Below, in pieces: positions 43,644-52,685 of a DNA stretch of 64,000 nucleotides (positions are counted from its first letter, which is position 1; each line of letters begins with the position of its first letter). Source of the DNA: Streptomyces filamentosus (GTDB taxonomy: Bacteria; Actinomycetota; Actinomycetes; Streptomycetales; Streptomycetaceae); the NCBI RefSeq assembly GCF_014654895.1, contig NZ_BNBE01000001.1, forward strand, positions 3,556,501-3,620,500. Reading direction: 5' to 3'. Made by a program: the position numbers and the translations under genes. Below the pieces are notes generated by a model. That model had not been told where the DNA came from. It searched no databases and saw only the letters and a list, made by a program, of their open reading frames with translations.

Positions 43644-44966
43644 GTGGCTACTCCTCCCGGAGGCGGCGGCGAGGTACCGCAGGCGGGGTACTACCCGGAT
43701 CCGTCGATCCCCGGATACATCCGGTACTGGAACGGCGGCTCCTGGGTGCCCGGCACGAGCCGGCCCGCGCCGAAGGACGGCGAGGTCGCGCCGGTCCCGC
43801 CCGCCTCCGCGATGCCGGCCGGTCCGGTCCTCGCCCCGAGCCCGGCCCCCGCGCCGGTCCCCGCGGCGCCGCCCGCCCCCGAACCCGCCCCGGCCGCCGC
43901 CGTCGAGGAGACCGGTCCGCTCTTCTTCGACGAGGAGCCGCCCGTCCGCGAACCGGCCGCCGCCTGGCGGGCCGACGCCTCCCGGCAGGCAGGCCACGGC
44001 GAGGACCGGGCCGCCCCGGCCGCCTGGAGCGCGCCCGCCGCCCCCGCGCCCGCCGCCGATCCGGCCCCCGCGCCCGCCGTGCCCGACCCGAGGTCCCCGG
44101 TCGAGTGGCCGGCCGCGCCCGCGCAGGCCGAGACGGCCGCCCCCGCCGCCGACCCCCGGCTCGCCGGCACCCCGGCCCGCCTGGGCGGCATGCCCGTCAC
44201 CCCGGCCCCGGCGCCCGTGCGGGAGACCCCGGCCCCGGCCCCCGCGCCCGTACGGCCCCAGCCGGCGCAGCCCCACCCCGTACAGCCCCAGCCCCAGCCG
44301 GTACAGCCCCAGCCGGCGCAGCCCGCCCCCCAGGCCCACCCGCACCCCCAGCCGGCCGCGCCCTCCTGGGCGCACCCCGCGCCGGAGCCGCAGGCCCAGG
44401 TGCAGGCGCCGCAGCAGCCGGTGGTGCCGTGGAAGCCGCCGGTCGAGGACCCCTTCCTCCAGGCGGTCCGCGAGCAGTCCTCCGCGCCCCCGGCGGGGCT
44501 CGGCCGGCGGCTGCTCGCCCGGGTGGTCGACACGCTCCTCCTCGGCGCGGCGGCGGGGGGCGCGGCCTTCCCCTTCGTGACCGCCGCCCTGGAGCACATC
44601 GACACCAAGATCGAGGCGGCCAAGCGGTCCGGCGTCACCGTCCGGGTCTGGCTGGTCGACGGCACCACCTCCGTGCAGTTCGGCATCGCGCTCGGCCTGC
44701 TGCTCGTCCTCGGCGTGCTGTACGAGGCGCTGCCCACGGCCAAGTGGGGCCGCACGCTCGGCAAGAAGCTCTGCGGGATCCAGGTCCGGGACATCGAGGC
44801 GCACGAGCCGCCGACCCTCGGCCGCGCGCTGCGCCGCTGGTTCCTGTACACCTTCCTGGGCCTGCTGGTGATCGGTGTCCTGAACGTGCTGTGGTGCGTC
44901 TTCGACCGCCCGTGGCGCCAGTGCTGGCACGACAAGGCGGCCCGCACCTTCGTCGCCCGCGCCTGA
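43644..44966 (+). CDS. DUF2510-RDD membrane protein
   Basis: The 440-residue protein starts with a DUF2510 motif (GYYPDPSIPGYIRYWNGGSW, residues about 15-34), followed by about 240 residues of Pro/Ala/Gln-rich disordered sequence, and ends in an RDD domain with three spans (LGRRLLARVVDTLLLGAA; ALGLLLVLGVLYEALP; GRALRRWFLYTFLGLLVIG). RDD proteins transport small ions or solutes or insert in the envelope. GTG 43644 has GGAG. The next gene encodes a second RDD protein. Confidence 0.85.
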   Translation: MATPPGGGGEVPQAGYYPDPSIPGYIRYWNGGSWVPGTSRPAPKDGEVAPVPPASAMPAGPVLAPSPAPAPVPAAPPAPEPAPAAAVEETGPLFFDEEPPVREPAAAWRADASRQAGHGEDRAAPAAWSAPAAPAPAADPAPAPAVPDPRSPVEWPAAPAQAETAAPAADPRLAGTPARLGGMPVTPAPAPVRETPAPAPAPVRPQPAQPHPVQPQPQPVQPQPAQPAPQAHPHPQPAAPSWAHPAPEPQAQVQAPQQPVVPWKPPVEDPFLQAVREQSSAPPAGLGRRLLARVVDTLLLGAAAGGAAFPFVTAALEHIDTKIEAAKRSGVTVRVWLVDGTTSVQFGIALGLLLVLGVLYEALPTAKWGRTLGKKLCGIQVRDIEAHEPPTLGRALRRWFLYTFLGLLVIGVLNVLWCVFDRPWRQCWHDKAARTFVARA

Positions 44967-45048
44967 CGCCGGGCCGCGCGGGGGAGCGGGTCCCCCGAAC
45001 GGGCGTCCATCCGTTGCGGGCCCCCGGCGGCCGGGATGCGATGCCCCC

Positions 45049-45702
45049 ATGAGCACCCAGCCGCCGCCCGGCCCGCCCCCCGACGACGACCCGTTCAGCA
45101 AGCGGCCCCAGGACCCGCCTCCGGGCCCTCCGCCCGGCCCTCCGCCGCCCGGGAACCCGTACGGCTCCCCGTACCCGCCCCCACCCCCGTACGGCGGCCA
45201 CGGGGGCGGCTACGGCGGCACCGACCCGCTCTCCGGGATGCCGCCGCTCGCCGAGACCGGGCGCCGCGTCCTGGCACGGCTCATCGACTGGCTGATCATC
45301 GCGGTGCCGCTCGCGATCATCGGCATCCCGTTCGACATCTACAAGCGGGCGACGGAGAACGACACCGACTTCCAGGACGCCTTCACCGGCGGCACCTCGA
45401 TCGTCTTCCAGCTGCTCACGATCGTCGCCTACGTCGCCTACGACACCGTGCTCACGGCGAAGAACGGCCAGACCGTCGGCAAGCGGCTGATGAAGCTGCG
45501 GGTCGCGATGCTCAACGACGGCTCCACGCCCCCGATGAGCCAGTCGCTGCTGCGCGCGGTCGTGCTGTGGCTGCCCGCGCTGATCTGCTGCGCCTGCCTG
45601 TGGCCGCTGCTGCTGCTGATCCTGATCATGGTCGACAAGCCCTACAAGCAGGGCCTGCACGACAAGGCGGCGAAGACGGTGGTGGTCACCGTGGCGCAGT
45701 AG
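45049..45702 (+). CDS. RDD family membrane protein
   Basis: The 217-residue protein has a short Pro/Gly-rich start and an RDD domain (GRRVLARLIDWLIIAVPLAI; VFQLLTIVAYVAYDTVL; LLRAVVLWLPALICCACLWP). It is a shorter paralogue of the preceding protein, 82 bases downstream, probably by duplication. Function unknown. Confidence 0.86.
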   Translation: MSTQPPPGPPPDDDPFSKRPQDPPPGPPPGPPPPGNPYGSPYPPPPPYGGHGGGYGGTDPLSGMPPLAETGRRVLARLIDWLIIAVPLAIIGIPFDIYKRATENDTDFQDAFTGGTSIVFQLLTIVAYVAYDTVLTAKNGQTVGKRLMKLRVAMLNDGSTPPMSQSLLRAVVLWLPALICCACLWPLLLLILIMVDKPYKQGLHDKAAKTVVVTVAQ

Positions 45703-45726
45703 CCGTCGGCGGAACGGACGGAACCC

Positions 45727-46005
45727 TCACGGACCGGTCCGGGCATCGGCTCCCGCACCCACCTGCGCGGCCGGTACCCGGGCCGCGTCGTTCCCGGCGC
45801 GGGCGGGAGCCCCGCCGGAGGTCTTGACGGGCCGCGCCCCTCCCGGCATCGTCACCGCCACGAGGACGCCGAGCACCAGACCGGCGAGACAGGCCGCGGC
45901 GACGCCGGGCGGCCCGGTGGCCCCGGTCAGGAGCAGGAGCGCGGTGGTCGCGAGGACCACGACGGCCGAACCGTAGGCGTACTGCGCTGCGTTCGGACGC
46001 TGCAT
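45727..46005 (-). CDS. Small two-span membrane protein
   Basis: The 92-residue protein has two predicted membrane helices (SAVVVLATTALLLLTGA and GVAAACLAGLVLGVLVAVTM) and a polar Ala-rich tail. No family recognised. ATG 46005 is chosen; the upstream frame is arginine-rich and lacks a signal. Confidence 0.65.
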   Translation of the reverse strand: MQRPNAAQYAYGSAVVVLATTALLLLTGATGPPGVAAACLAGLVLGVLVAVTMPGGARPVKTSGGAPARAGNDAARVPAAQVGAGADARTGP

Positions 46006-46369
46006 GACGGATACCGCCCCTCCGGGATCCCGGCCGACTCTACGGGGGCCAGATGCCCGGAGGGAACGCCGGGTAAGCGTGACCCGACCCACGGTGCCGG
46101 AGCACGGGGGGCGCACGGGTCGCACGGCATCCGCCCACACGGCCCGGCGGACCTCTCCGGCACCGCGACTTTCCCTTCTTTTACCTTCCCTGACCGTCCG
46201 CATACCGGATTTCGACACCCGCATAGTGCACTTGGCGCGTGCAAGTCAAGATCTGTCTTTTCTCGGTTCTCTCCGGTCGAATGTCGTCACTTGTGACGCG
46301 CGACCCCCGCCGGACGGACACCCCACCTCCTGGTCCTAGGGCGCGGGCGCCGGGGAGGAACGACACCAA
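46006..46369. other. Intergenic region before M6 peptidase
   Basis: No gene is supported in these 364 bases. AT-rich DNA around 46175-46280 holds the dyads ACTTG...CAAGT (46229-46245) and GTCACTTGTGAC (about 46287-46298). The second resembles a Crp-type half-site pair but has no proper spacing. They are candidate control sites for the secreted peptidase. Confidence 0.4.
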
Positions 46370-48799
46370 GTGACCAACAGACGACGGACGATTCGGGCGT
46401 CCGCGATCGTCGTGGCCCTCGCGGCCACCGCAGCCACCGCCTCGACCTTCGGCACCGCCTGGGCGAACGAGGACGGCCGCATCTCCGCGGCGGACGTCCG
46501 CCAGGACCCCGCCCCGGGCAGCGAGACCGACAAGACCAAGGTCGACCACGACCTGGACGGTCCCTTCAGCAAGCAGCAGGCCCAGCAGCGCAAGGCCGCC
46601 CTGGAGCAGGTCCTGAAGGGCGAGGCCAAGGTCGAGAACCGCGGCGGCTCCAAGGTCGTCAAGCTCGACGCCAAGAAGTACGTCGAGCTGGGCCGCGAGA
46701 AGACCGACAAGATCTTCACCATCCTCGTCGAGTTCGGCGACCAGGTGGACAACACCACCCTCGTCGACCGCAAGGACGACGACACCACCGAGCTGAAGCC
46801 GAAGTTCGGCGGCACGCCCGGCCCGCTGCACAACGCGATAGCCAAGCCGGACCGCGCGGTCGACAACTCGACCGAGTGGAAGGCCGACTACAACCAGCAG
46901 CACTTCCAGGACATGTACTTCGGCACCGGCAAGGACGCCAAGGGCCAGCCGAAGCACTCCCTGAAGACCTACTACGAGCGCACCTCGTCCGGCCGCTACT
47001 CGGTCGACGGCGCCGTCTCCGACTGGGTCAAGGTCCCCTACAACGAGGCCCGTTACGGCTCCAACTACTGCGGCCAGACCAACTGCGCCAACGTGTGGGA
47101 CACCGTCCGCGACGGCGTCACCGCCTGGGTCGCCGACCAGAAGGCCAAGGGCAAGACCGACGCCCAGATCAAGGCCGACCTGGCGTCCTACGACCAGTGG
47201 GACCGCTACGACTTCGACGCCGACGGCAACTTCAACGAGCCCGACGGCTACATCGACCACTTCCAGATCGTCCACGCGGGCGAGGACGAGTCGGCCGGCG
47301 GCGGCGCCCAGGCGACCGACGCCCTGTGGGCCCACCGCTGGTACGCCTACGGCACCAGCGCGGGCAAGACCGGCCCGGCGAACAACAAGGCCGGCGGCAC
47401 CCCGATCGGCGACACCGGCATCTGGGTCGGCGACTACACGATGCAGCCCGAGAACGGCGGCCTCGGCGTCTTCGCCCACGAGTACGGCCACGACCTCGGC
47501 CTGCCGGACCTGTACGACACCGCCGGCGGCGAGAACTCGACCGGCTTCTGGTCGCTCATGTCCTCCGGCTCCTGGCTCGGCCTGGGCAAGGACGCCATCG
47601 GCGACATGCCCGGCGACATGAACGCCTGGGACAAGCTCCAGCTCGGCTGGCTCAACTACACCAAGGTGAGCAACGAGTCCCGCAAGTGGAACTCCACCCA
47701 CAAGCTGGGCGTCGCCGAGTACAACACCAAGAACCCGCAGGCGCTCGTCGTCGAGCTGCCGAAGAAGGCCGTCACCACCGACATCGTCGCCCCCGCCGAG
47801 GGCGCGTCCCAGTGGTGGAGCGACATGGGTGACGACCTCAAGAACACCCTCACCCGCTCCGTCGACCTGACGGGCAGGTCGTCCGCCTCCCTGGAGCTCC
47901 AGGGCTGGTACGACATCGAGGCCGAGTACGACTACCTCTACACCGAGGTGTCGACGGACGGCGGCGCCAACTGGACCGCCGTGGACGGCACCGCCGACGG
48001 CGTGGCCCTCCCGCGCGACGCGGCCGGCGCCCCGGCGCTGACCGACGTCTCCGGCGCCCACAAGAAGCTCGTCTACGACCTCTCGGCGTACGCGGGCAAG
48101 AAGTTCGACCTCCGCTTCCGCTACCAGACGGACGGCGGCGCGGGCGGCAAGGGCTTCACCGCCGACGCCATCACGCTGACCGCCGACGGCTCCACCGTCT
48201 TCGCGGACGGCGCGGAGAACGGTGACAACGGCTGGACCGCCAAGGGCTTCTCGCGGGTCGGCAAGGGCTTCACCAACGAGTACGAGCAGTACTACATCGC
48301 CGAGAACCGCCAGTACGTCTCGTACGACGCCACCCTCAAGGTCGGCCCGTACAACTTCGGCTTCACCGGCGACAAGGCCAGCTGGGTCGAGCACTACCCG
48401 TACCAGAACGGCCTGCTCATCTGGAAGTGGGACCTGTCCCAGAAGGACAACAACACCTCCGCCCACCCGGGCCAGGGCCTGATCCTGCCGGTCGACGCCC
48501 ACCCGGCGCCGCTGAAGTGGAAGGACGGCACCCTGATGCGCAACCGCGTCCAGGCGTACGACTCCACCTTCGGCACCTACCGGACCGACGCCCTCCAGCT
48601 CCACTCGAAGGACGTCGCGACCTTCGTCCCGTCGCTGCCGGGCAACCCCGTCTTCGACGACCGGACCAACAGCTACTGGTCCACGGAGACCCCGCGCGCC
48701 GGTGTCAAGATTACTGACACCAACACCAAGATCCAGGTCGTCAAGGAGCCGAAGAACGGCGAGACGATCACGGTCCGCGTGGGTCCGTCTGTGAAGTGA
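46370..48799 (+). CDS. Secreted M6 (immune inhibitor A) metallopeptidase
   Basis: The 809-residue protein has a signal peptide (RRRTIRASAIVVALAATAAT, cleavage near residue 32), a propeptide, and a zinc-peptidase core with HEYGHDLGLPDLYD (about residues 368-381): two His ligands plus Glu. VWDTVRDGVTAW and DFDADGNFNEPDG lie before it; the latter looks like a calcium site. A C-terminal beta-rich region ends in NTKIQVVKEP. The enzyme digests external protein during growth on peptides or development. GTG 46370 follows GGGGAGGAA. Confidence 0.93.
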   Translation: MTNRRRTIRASAIVVALAATAATASTFGTAWANEDGRISAADVRQDPAPGSETDKTKVDHDLDGPFSKQQAQQRKAALEQVLKGEAKVENRGGSKVVKLDAKKYVELGREKTDKIFTILVEFGDQVDNTTLVDRKDDDTTELKPKFGGTPGPLHNAIAKPDRAVDNSTEWKADYNQQHFQDMYFGTGKDAKGQPKHSLKTYYERTSSGRYSVDGAVSDWVKVPYNEARYGSNYCGQTNCANVWDTVRDGVTAWVADQKAKGKTDAQIKADLASYDQWDRYDFDADGNFNEPDGYIDHFQIVHAGEDESAGGGAQATDALWAHRWYAYGTSAGKTGPANNKAGGTPIGDTGIWVGDYTMQPENGGLGVFAHEYGHDLGLPDLYDTAGGENSTGFWSLMSSGSWLGLGKDAIGDMPGDMNAWDKLQLGWLNYTKVSNESRKWNSTHKLGVAEYNTKNPQALVVELPKKAVTTDIVAPAEGASQWWSDMGDDLKNTLTRSVDLTGRSSASLELQGWYDIEAEYDYLYTEVSTDGGANWTAVDGTADGVALPRDAAGAPALTDVSGAHKKLVYDLSAYAGKKFDLRFRYQTDGGAGGKGFTADAITLTADGSTVFADGAENGDNGWTAKGFSRVGKGFTNEYEQYYIAENRQYVSYDATLKVGPYNFGFTGDKASWVEHYPYQNGLLIWKWDLSQKDNNTSAHPGQGLILPVDAHPAPLKWKDGTLMRNRVQAYDSTFGTYRTDALQLHSKDVATFVPSLPGNPVFDDRTNSYWSTETPRAGVKITDTNTKIQVVKEPKNGETITVRVGPSVK

Positions 48800-48933
48800 T
48801 GCGGTAAACCCGCAGGTCAAAGCGTGATCGGCCGTCGCCCCCTAGCGGGCGGCGGCCGATCGTGTTTAGGTGCCTCTGACCAGAGAATTATTGACAGCCG
48901 GCTCACAGCCGGCTCACGGGGGAGTGGTTCCGC

Positions 48934-49245
48934 ATGCCTGGTGGAGGATTCTGCAGATTGCCGGGAGGCAGCGTGGTGGTCGCGATAGGGCTGCCCAGCC
49001 CGGCGGGGGACGGCGGGACCGTGCGCTTCCTCGTCCACGCCGCGAACCGGGCCCGCGCCCTGACCAGGCTGCGGAACCTGGGACTGCGCTCCGTCTACCT
49101 GCGGGGGAACGCCGAGCCGCCCACCCCGGACGAGATCACCGCCGTCCTGCACCACCCCGACGGACTGCTGTGGCGGTCCACCCCGGGCGCCGCCCAGGAG
49201 CTGTGGCACCCCGCCCGGGCCCTGCCGAAGGCCCCGGCGGCCTGA
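48934..49245 (+). CDS. Conserved hypothetical protein
   Basis: The 103-residue protein (MPGGGFCRLPGGSVVVAIGL..., then RFLVHAANRARALTRLRNLG, YLRGNAEPPTPDEITAVL) has a small alpha/beta layout that I recall as widespread in Streptomyces without a known role. GGGGGAG precedes ATG 48934. Transcribed alone. Confidence 0.75.
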   Translation: MPGGGFCRLPGGSVVVAIGLPSPAGDGGTVRFLVHAANRARALTRLRNLGLRSVYLRGNAEPPTPDEITAVLHHPDGLLWRSTPGAAQELWHPARALPKAPAA

Positions 49246-49313
49246 GGGCCACCGGGACCGCGCGAGGGCCCCTGCCGGGCCTGGGCGCGTCTCCCCGATC
49301 CGGAAGACGCGCC

Positions 49314-49916
49314 CTAAGGGGCGACGACCGGCTCGCCGGAGAGCTCCACGCCCGCCTCGCGGAGCTCCGCGAGCGCCCGGTCCGTCGTCGCGCGGGCGAC
49401 GCCGGCCGTGAGGTCGAGCAGGACGCGGGTGCGGAAGCCCTCGCGGGCCGCGTCCAGGGCGGTGGCCCGGACGCAGTGGTCGGTGGCGATGCCGACCACG
49501 TCGACCTCGGTCACCTCCCGCTCACGCAGCCACCCGGCCAGCGTCCCGCCGTTCTCGTCCCGCCCCTCGAAGCCGCTGTACGCCGCGGCGTACGCGCCCT
49601 TGTCGAAGACGGCCTGGACGGCGCCGCCGGCGACGGCCGGGGCGAAGTTCGGGTGGAAGCCCACGCCCTCGGTGCCCGCCACGCAGTGCGCCGGCCACGA
49701 GTCGACGTAGTCCGGGTCCTGGCCGGGCGGCGCGAAGTGCGCGCCCGGGTCGATGTGGTGGTCGCGGGTCGCGACGACGTGTCGGTACGCGGCGCCCGCC
49801 GCCTCGCCGATCAGCTCGGTGATGGCGGCGGCGACGTCCGCGCCGCCGCTCACCGCGAGGCTGCCGCCCTCGCAGAAGTCGTTCTGTACGTCCACGACGA
49901 TCAGTGCGCGGTGCAT
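49314..49916 (-). CDS. pncA: Nicotinamidase
   Basis: The 200-residue isochorismatase-fold enzyme hydrolyses nicotinamide to nicotinate in NAD salvage. The catalytic triad is visible: Asp9 in VVDVQNDF, Lys106 in FDKGAY, Cys148 in ATDHCVRATALDA. The metal site is DHH at 52-54. It could also activate pyrazinamide. Downstream of pncB on the same strand, so both steps are encoded together, although 114 bases and a hairpin separate them. Confidence 0.93.
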   Translation of the reverse strand: MHRALIVVDVQNDFCEGGSLAVSGGADVAAAITELIGEAAGAAYRHVVATRDHHIDPGAHFAPPGQDPDYVDSWPAHCVAGTEGVGFHPNFAPAVAGGAVQAVFDKGAYAAAYSGFEGRDENGGTLAGWLREREVTEVDVVGIATDHCVRATALDAAREGFRTRVLLDLTAGVARATTDRALAELREAGVELSGEPVVAP

Positions 49917-49966
49917 GACGGGTGTCCTCGGGGGTGGGAAGGGGATGGTGGGGCCCGAGCCTAGGT

Positions 49967-49994
49967 GCTTCCCCTCCGGTCCGGGAGGGGAAGC
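49967..49994 (-). terminator. Hairpin between pncB and pncA
   Basis: GCTTCCCCTCC (49967-49977) pairs with GGAGGGGAAGC (49984-49994). It may reduce readthrough from pncB into pncA. Confidence 0.5.
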
Positions 49995-50030
49995 GTCCGG
50001 GCTCTGGACGTATCTCCAGGAGCGGCCGTC

Positions 50031-51359
50031 CTAGACGTACTCCGTCGGCAGCACCGGCTCGCCGCGCGACAGCTGGATCGCGGACATCGGCAGGGCGCCG
50101 CGGGCCGCGATGTGCCGGGCTCGGGCGGCCTCCAGCGGTTCCCGGGCCACCACCTCGCCGCCCTTCACCAGCTCCACCAGGAGCTGGTCGGCGGCGAGCG
50201 CGTCCGGGACCGGTCCGGTGCCGATCACCTCGGCCTCGGCGACCCCGTCGGCGTCGCGGCGGCGCGCCGCCCACTTGCGGCCGCCGACGGACGCCTTGCC
50301 GCCCAGCGACTTCTTCGCCACCGGCACCAGCGGCGCCTTCGGGTCCGCCGAGGCGGCGCGGGCGACCAGCTTGTAGACCATCGAGCAGGTCGGGTGGCCG
50401 CTGCCGGTGACGAGCTGGGTGCCCACCCCGTACGCGTCCACGGGCGCGGCGGCCAGCGAGGCGATGGCGTACTCGTCGAGGTCGGAGGTGACCACGATCC
50501 GGGTGTCCCGGGCGCCCAGCTCGTCGAGCTGCTGGCGGACCCGGTGGGCGACGAGCAGCAGGTCGCCGGAGTCGATGCGGACGGCTCCGAGCTCGGGCCC
50601 GGCGATCTCGACGGCGGTGCGGACGGCCTCGGCGACGTCGTAGGTGTCGACGAGGAGGGTGGTGCCCCGGCCGAGGCTGTCGACCTGGGCCCGGAAGGCG
50701 TCCCGCTCGCTGTCGTGGAGCAGGGTGAAGGCGTGCGCGGAGGTGCCGACGGTCGGGATGCCGTAGCGGAAGCCCGCCGCGAGGTCGGAGGTGGAGTCGA
50801 AGCCGCCGACGTAGGCGGCGCGGGAGGAGGCCACGGCGGCCAGCTCGTGGGTGCGGCGGGCGCCCATCTCGATGAGCCGGCGCCCGCCGGCCGCGGCCGA
50901 CATGCGGGAGGCCGCGGCGGCGATGGCCGAGTCGTGGTTGAGGATCGAGAGGATCACCGTCTCCAGGAGCACGCACTCGGCGAAGGAGCCCTCGACGCGC
51001 AGCACGGGGGAGCCGGGGAAGTACACCTCGCCCTCGGGGTAGCCCCAGATGTCGCCGGAGAAGCGGTAGCCCGCCAGCCACCGGAGGGTCGGCTCGTCGA
51101 CGATGCCCCGCTCGCGCAGGAAGCCGAGGACGGCCGGGTCGAAACGGAAGTTCTCGACGGCGTCCAGGACCCGGCCGACGCCGGCGAGGACGCCGTAGCG
51201 GCGCCCCTCGGGCAGCCGCCGGGTGAAGACCTCGAAGACGGAGCGCCGGTCGGCGGTGCCGGCCCGGAGGGCCGCCTGGAGCATGGTCAGCTCGTACTGG
51301 TCGGTGAAGAGGGCGGTCGACGGCACGTCCACCGGGAGCCCAAGGTCCGCAGCGTTCAT
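50031..51359 (-). CDS. pncB: Nicotinate phosphoribosyltransferase
   Basis: The 442-residue enzyme joins nicotinate and PRPP to give nicotinate mononucleotide. It has the family start LFTDQYELTMLQAALRAG, the GMGT-like FDSTSDLAAGFRYGIP site, and IDSGDLLLVAHRVRQQ. The reading frame start lies about eight bases after a -10 box, so the transcript may be leaderless. It supplies the next step after PncA. Confidence 0.93.
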   Translation of the reverse strand: MNAADLGLPVDVPSTALFTDQYELTMLQAALRAGTADRRSVFEVFTRRLPEGRRYGVLAGVGRVLDAVENFRFDPAVLGFLRERGIVDEPTLRWLAGYRFSGDIWGYPEGEVYFPGSPVLRVEGSFAECVLLETVILSILNHDSAIAAAASRMSAAAGGRRLIEMGARRTHELAAVASSRAAYVGGFDSTSDLAAGFRYGIPTVGTSAHAFTLLHDSERDAFRAQVDSLGRGTTLLVDTYDVAEAVRTAVEIAGPELGAVRIDSGDLLLVAHRVRQQLDELGARDTRIVVTSDLDEYAIASLAAAPVDAYGVGTQLVTGSGHPTCSMVYKLVARAASADPKAPLVPVAKKSLGGKASVGGRKWAARRRDADGVAEAEVIGTGPVPDALAADQLLVELVKGGEVVAREPLEAARARHIAARGALPMSAIQLSRGEPVLPTEYV

Positions 51360-51366
51360 GAGGACG

Positions 51367-51402
51367 ATGCTAGCGCACTATTCGTCAGAGTGACGAATAG
51401 TG
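51367..51402 (-). promoter_or_regulatory. NAD-salvage operator and -10 box
   Basis: The perfect 12-bp dyad CACTATTCGTCA (51376-51387) / TGACGAATAGTG (51391-51402) lies directly upstream of the minus-strand -10 TAGCAT (51372-51367). A repressor here would block pncB. NrtR-type NAD regulators use palindromes of this kind; the identity is inferred. Confidence 0.6.
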
Positions 51403-51469
51403 GTGCGGCGTCCGTGGCGGAGGCGGCCCGTTTGTGCGACAGGGGGGCCCGGGTGGCAGCATGGGGTAA

Positions 51470-51775
51470 GTGAGCATCGCGCCTATCGAGATCGAACGGA
51501 CCGAGTCGGCCGAGGAGGTCTCCGCGGTCGTCGAGCCCGACGTCCCCTGGGTCACCCTCGTGCACAACGACCCGGTGAACCTGATGAGCTATGTCAGCTA
51601 CGTCTTCCAGGCGTACTTCGGCTACTCCAAGGAAAAGGCGCACAAGCTGATGCTCGACGTGCACAACAAGGGCCGCGCGGTGGTCTCCAGCGGCACCCGC
51701 GAGGAGATGGAACGGGACGTGCAGGCGATGCACGGCTACGGGCTGTGGGCGACGCTGACCCAGGACCGCGGCTGA
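51470..51775 (+). CDS. clpS: ATP-dependent Clp protease adaptor ClpS
   Basis: The 101-residue adaptor delivers N-degron substrates to ClpA/ClpC. The conserved core is [20 protein letters not shown] (residues about 26-45), with the His/Asn/Asp binding pocket, and [18 protein letters not shown]. The N-terminal 22 residues are acidic. Starts at GTG with GGGGTAA. The next gene begins on the last base of its stop (TGATG). Confidence 0.94.
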   Translation: MSIAPIEIERTESAEEVSAVVEPDVPWVTLVHNDPVNLMSYVSYVFQAYFGYSKEKAHKLMLDVHNKGRAVVSSGTREEMERDVQAMHGYGLWATLTQDRG

Positions 51776-52356
51776 TGGCCGGCCACTTCGATGCGGTCCC
51801 CGGCGGCGGCGCGGCCGTCTCGCTCGACGGGGTCGAGGTCTCCATCCTGCGCTCCCTCGCCGTCCAGCTCCTGGAGCTGATCGGACCGGGCGACGAGCCC
51901 GACGCGGACGCCGACCCGCTCGCCGCGCTCTTCGCCGAGGGCCCCAGCGAGCCGCCGTCCGACCCGGCCCTGCGCCGGCTCTTCCCCGACGCGTACGCGG
52001 ACGACACCGAGGAACTGCGCTCCGCCGCCTCCGACTTCCGCCGCTTCACCGAGAACGACCTGCGGGCCCGCAAGCGCGAGGACGCCCTCGCGGTGGTGCG
52101 GGCCCTGGACGGACTGGCCCCGGCGGACGCCGAGGAGTCCGTGCTCCTCAAGCTGACCCCGGACGAGTCCCGGGCCTGGCTCGGCGCCCTCAACGACCTG
52201 CGGCTGACCATCGCCACCCGGCTGGAGATCACCGAGGACGAGGAGAGCGAGCGGCTCTACCGGCTGCCGGACAGCGATCCGCGCAAGCCGATGGTGATGG
52301 CCTACCTCTGGCTGGGCGCGCTTCAGGAGTCACTGGTGGAGACGCTGATGTCCTGA
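51775..52356 (+). CDS. DUF2017 protein
   Basis: The 193-residue, mostly helical acidic protein matches actinobacterial DUF2017, which commonly follows clpS (VSLDGVEVSILRSLAVQLLE; DPALRRLFPDAYADDTEELR). Role unknown; translational coupling to clpS by TGATG overlap suggests a proteolysis-related function. Confidence 0.88.
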   Translation: MAGHFDAVPGGGAAVSLDGVEVSILRSLAVQLLELIGPGDEPDADADPLAALFAEGPSEPPSDPALRRLFPDAYADDTEELRSAASDFRRFTENDLRARKREDALAVVRALDGLAPADAEESVLLKLTPDESRAWLGALNDLRLTIATRLEITEDEESERLYRLPDSDPRKPMVMAYLWLGALQESLVETLMS

Positions 52357-52402
52357 CGGACGGCCGCGGCGGGGTGTTCGCTCAGCGGACGCTCAAATCC
52401 GC

Positions 52403-52463
52403 ATAACGAACTCGTTATAAGAGGAGTGCGAGGGAGGGCCCGATGCCCTCCCTCTTTCTTTTT
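52403..52463 (+). terminator. Intrinsic terminator with upstream palindrome
   Basis: ATAACGA-AC-TCGTTAT (52403-52418) is a perfect dyad, followed by the hairpin GAGGGAGGGC (52430-52439) / GCCCTCCCTC (52445-52454) and a T-rich run TTTCTTTTT, unusually canonical for this GC-rich genome. It terminates clpS-DUF2017, or the dyad/terminator pair attenuates the permease gene. Confidence 0.7.
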
Positions 52464-52476
52464 GTCCGTATTTTTT

Positions 52477-52492
52477 TGTGGTGTGCACCACA
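52477..52492. promoter_or_regulatory. Operator-like dyad before amino acid permease
   Basis: TGTGGTG-TG-CACCACA is a 7-bp inverted repeat in a T-rich stretch, the style of a GntR-type operator. No further gene is seen between 52357 and 52685. Confidence 0.4.
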
Positions 52493-52685
52493 CTCAACTC
52501 CGTCGATCACCCCCCACCCCGTGATAAATCTTCACGACCACTCGGGCACGCCACCCCTGTTCCCGAGGGCGCTTCGGCCGGCTGACCGCCGGTGGCACTC
52601 CATCCACATCCGGGGGGATCAGGACCTGATCCGCAGCAGACGCACTCGCAGTCGCGCGGATCAGCATGGAGAAAGGCGCACCACC

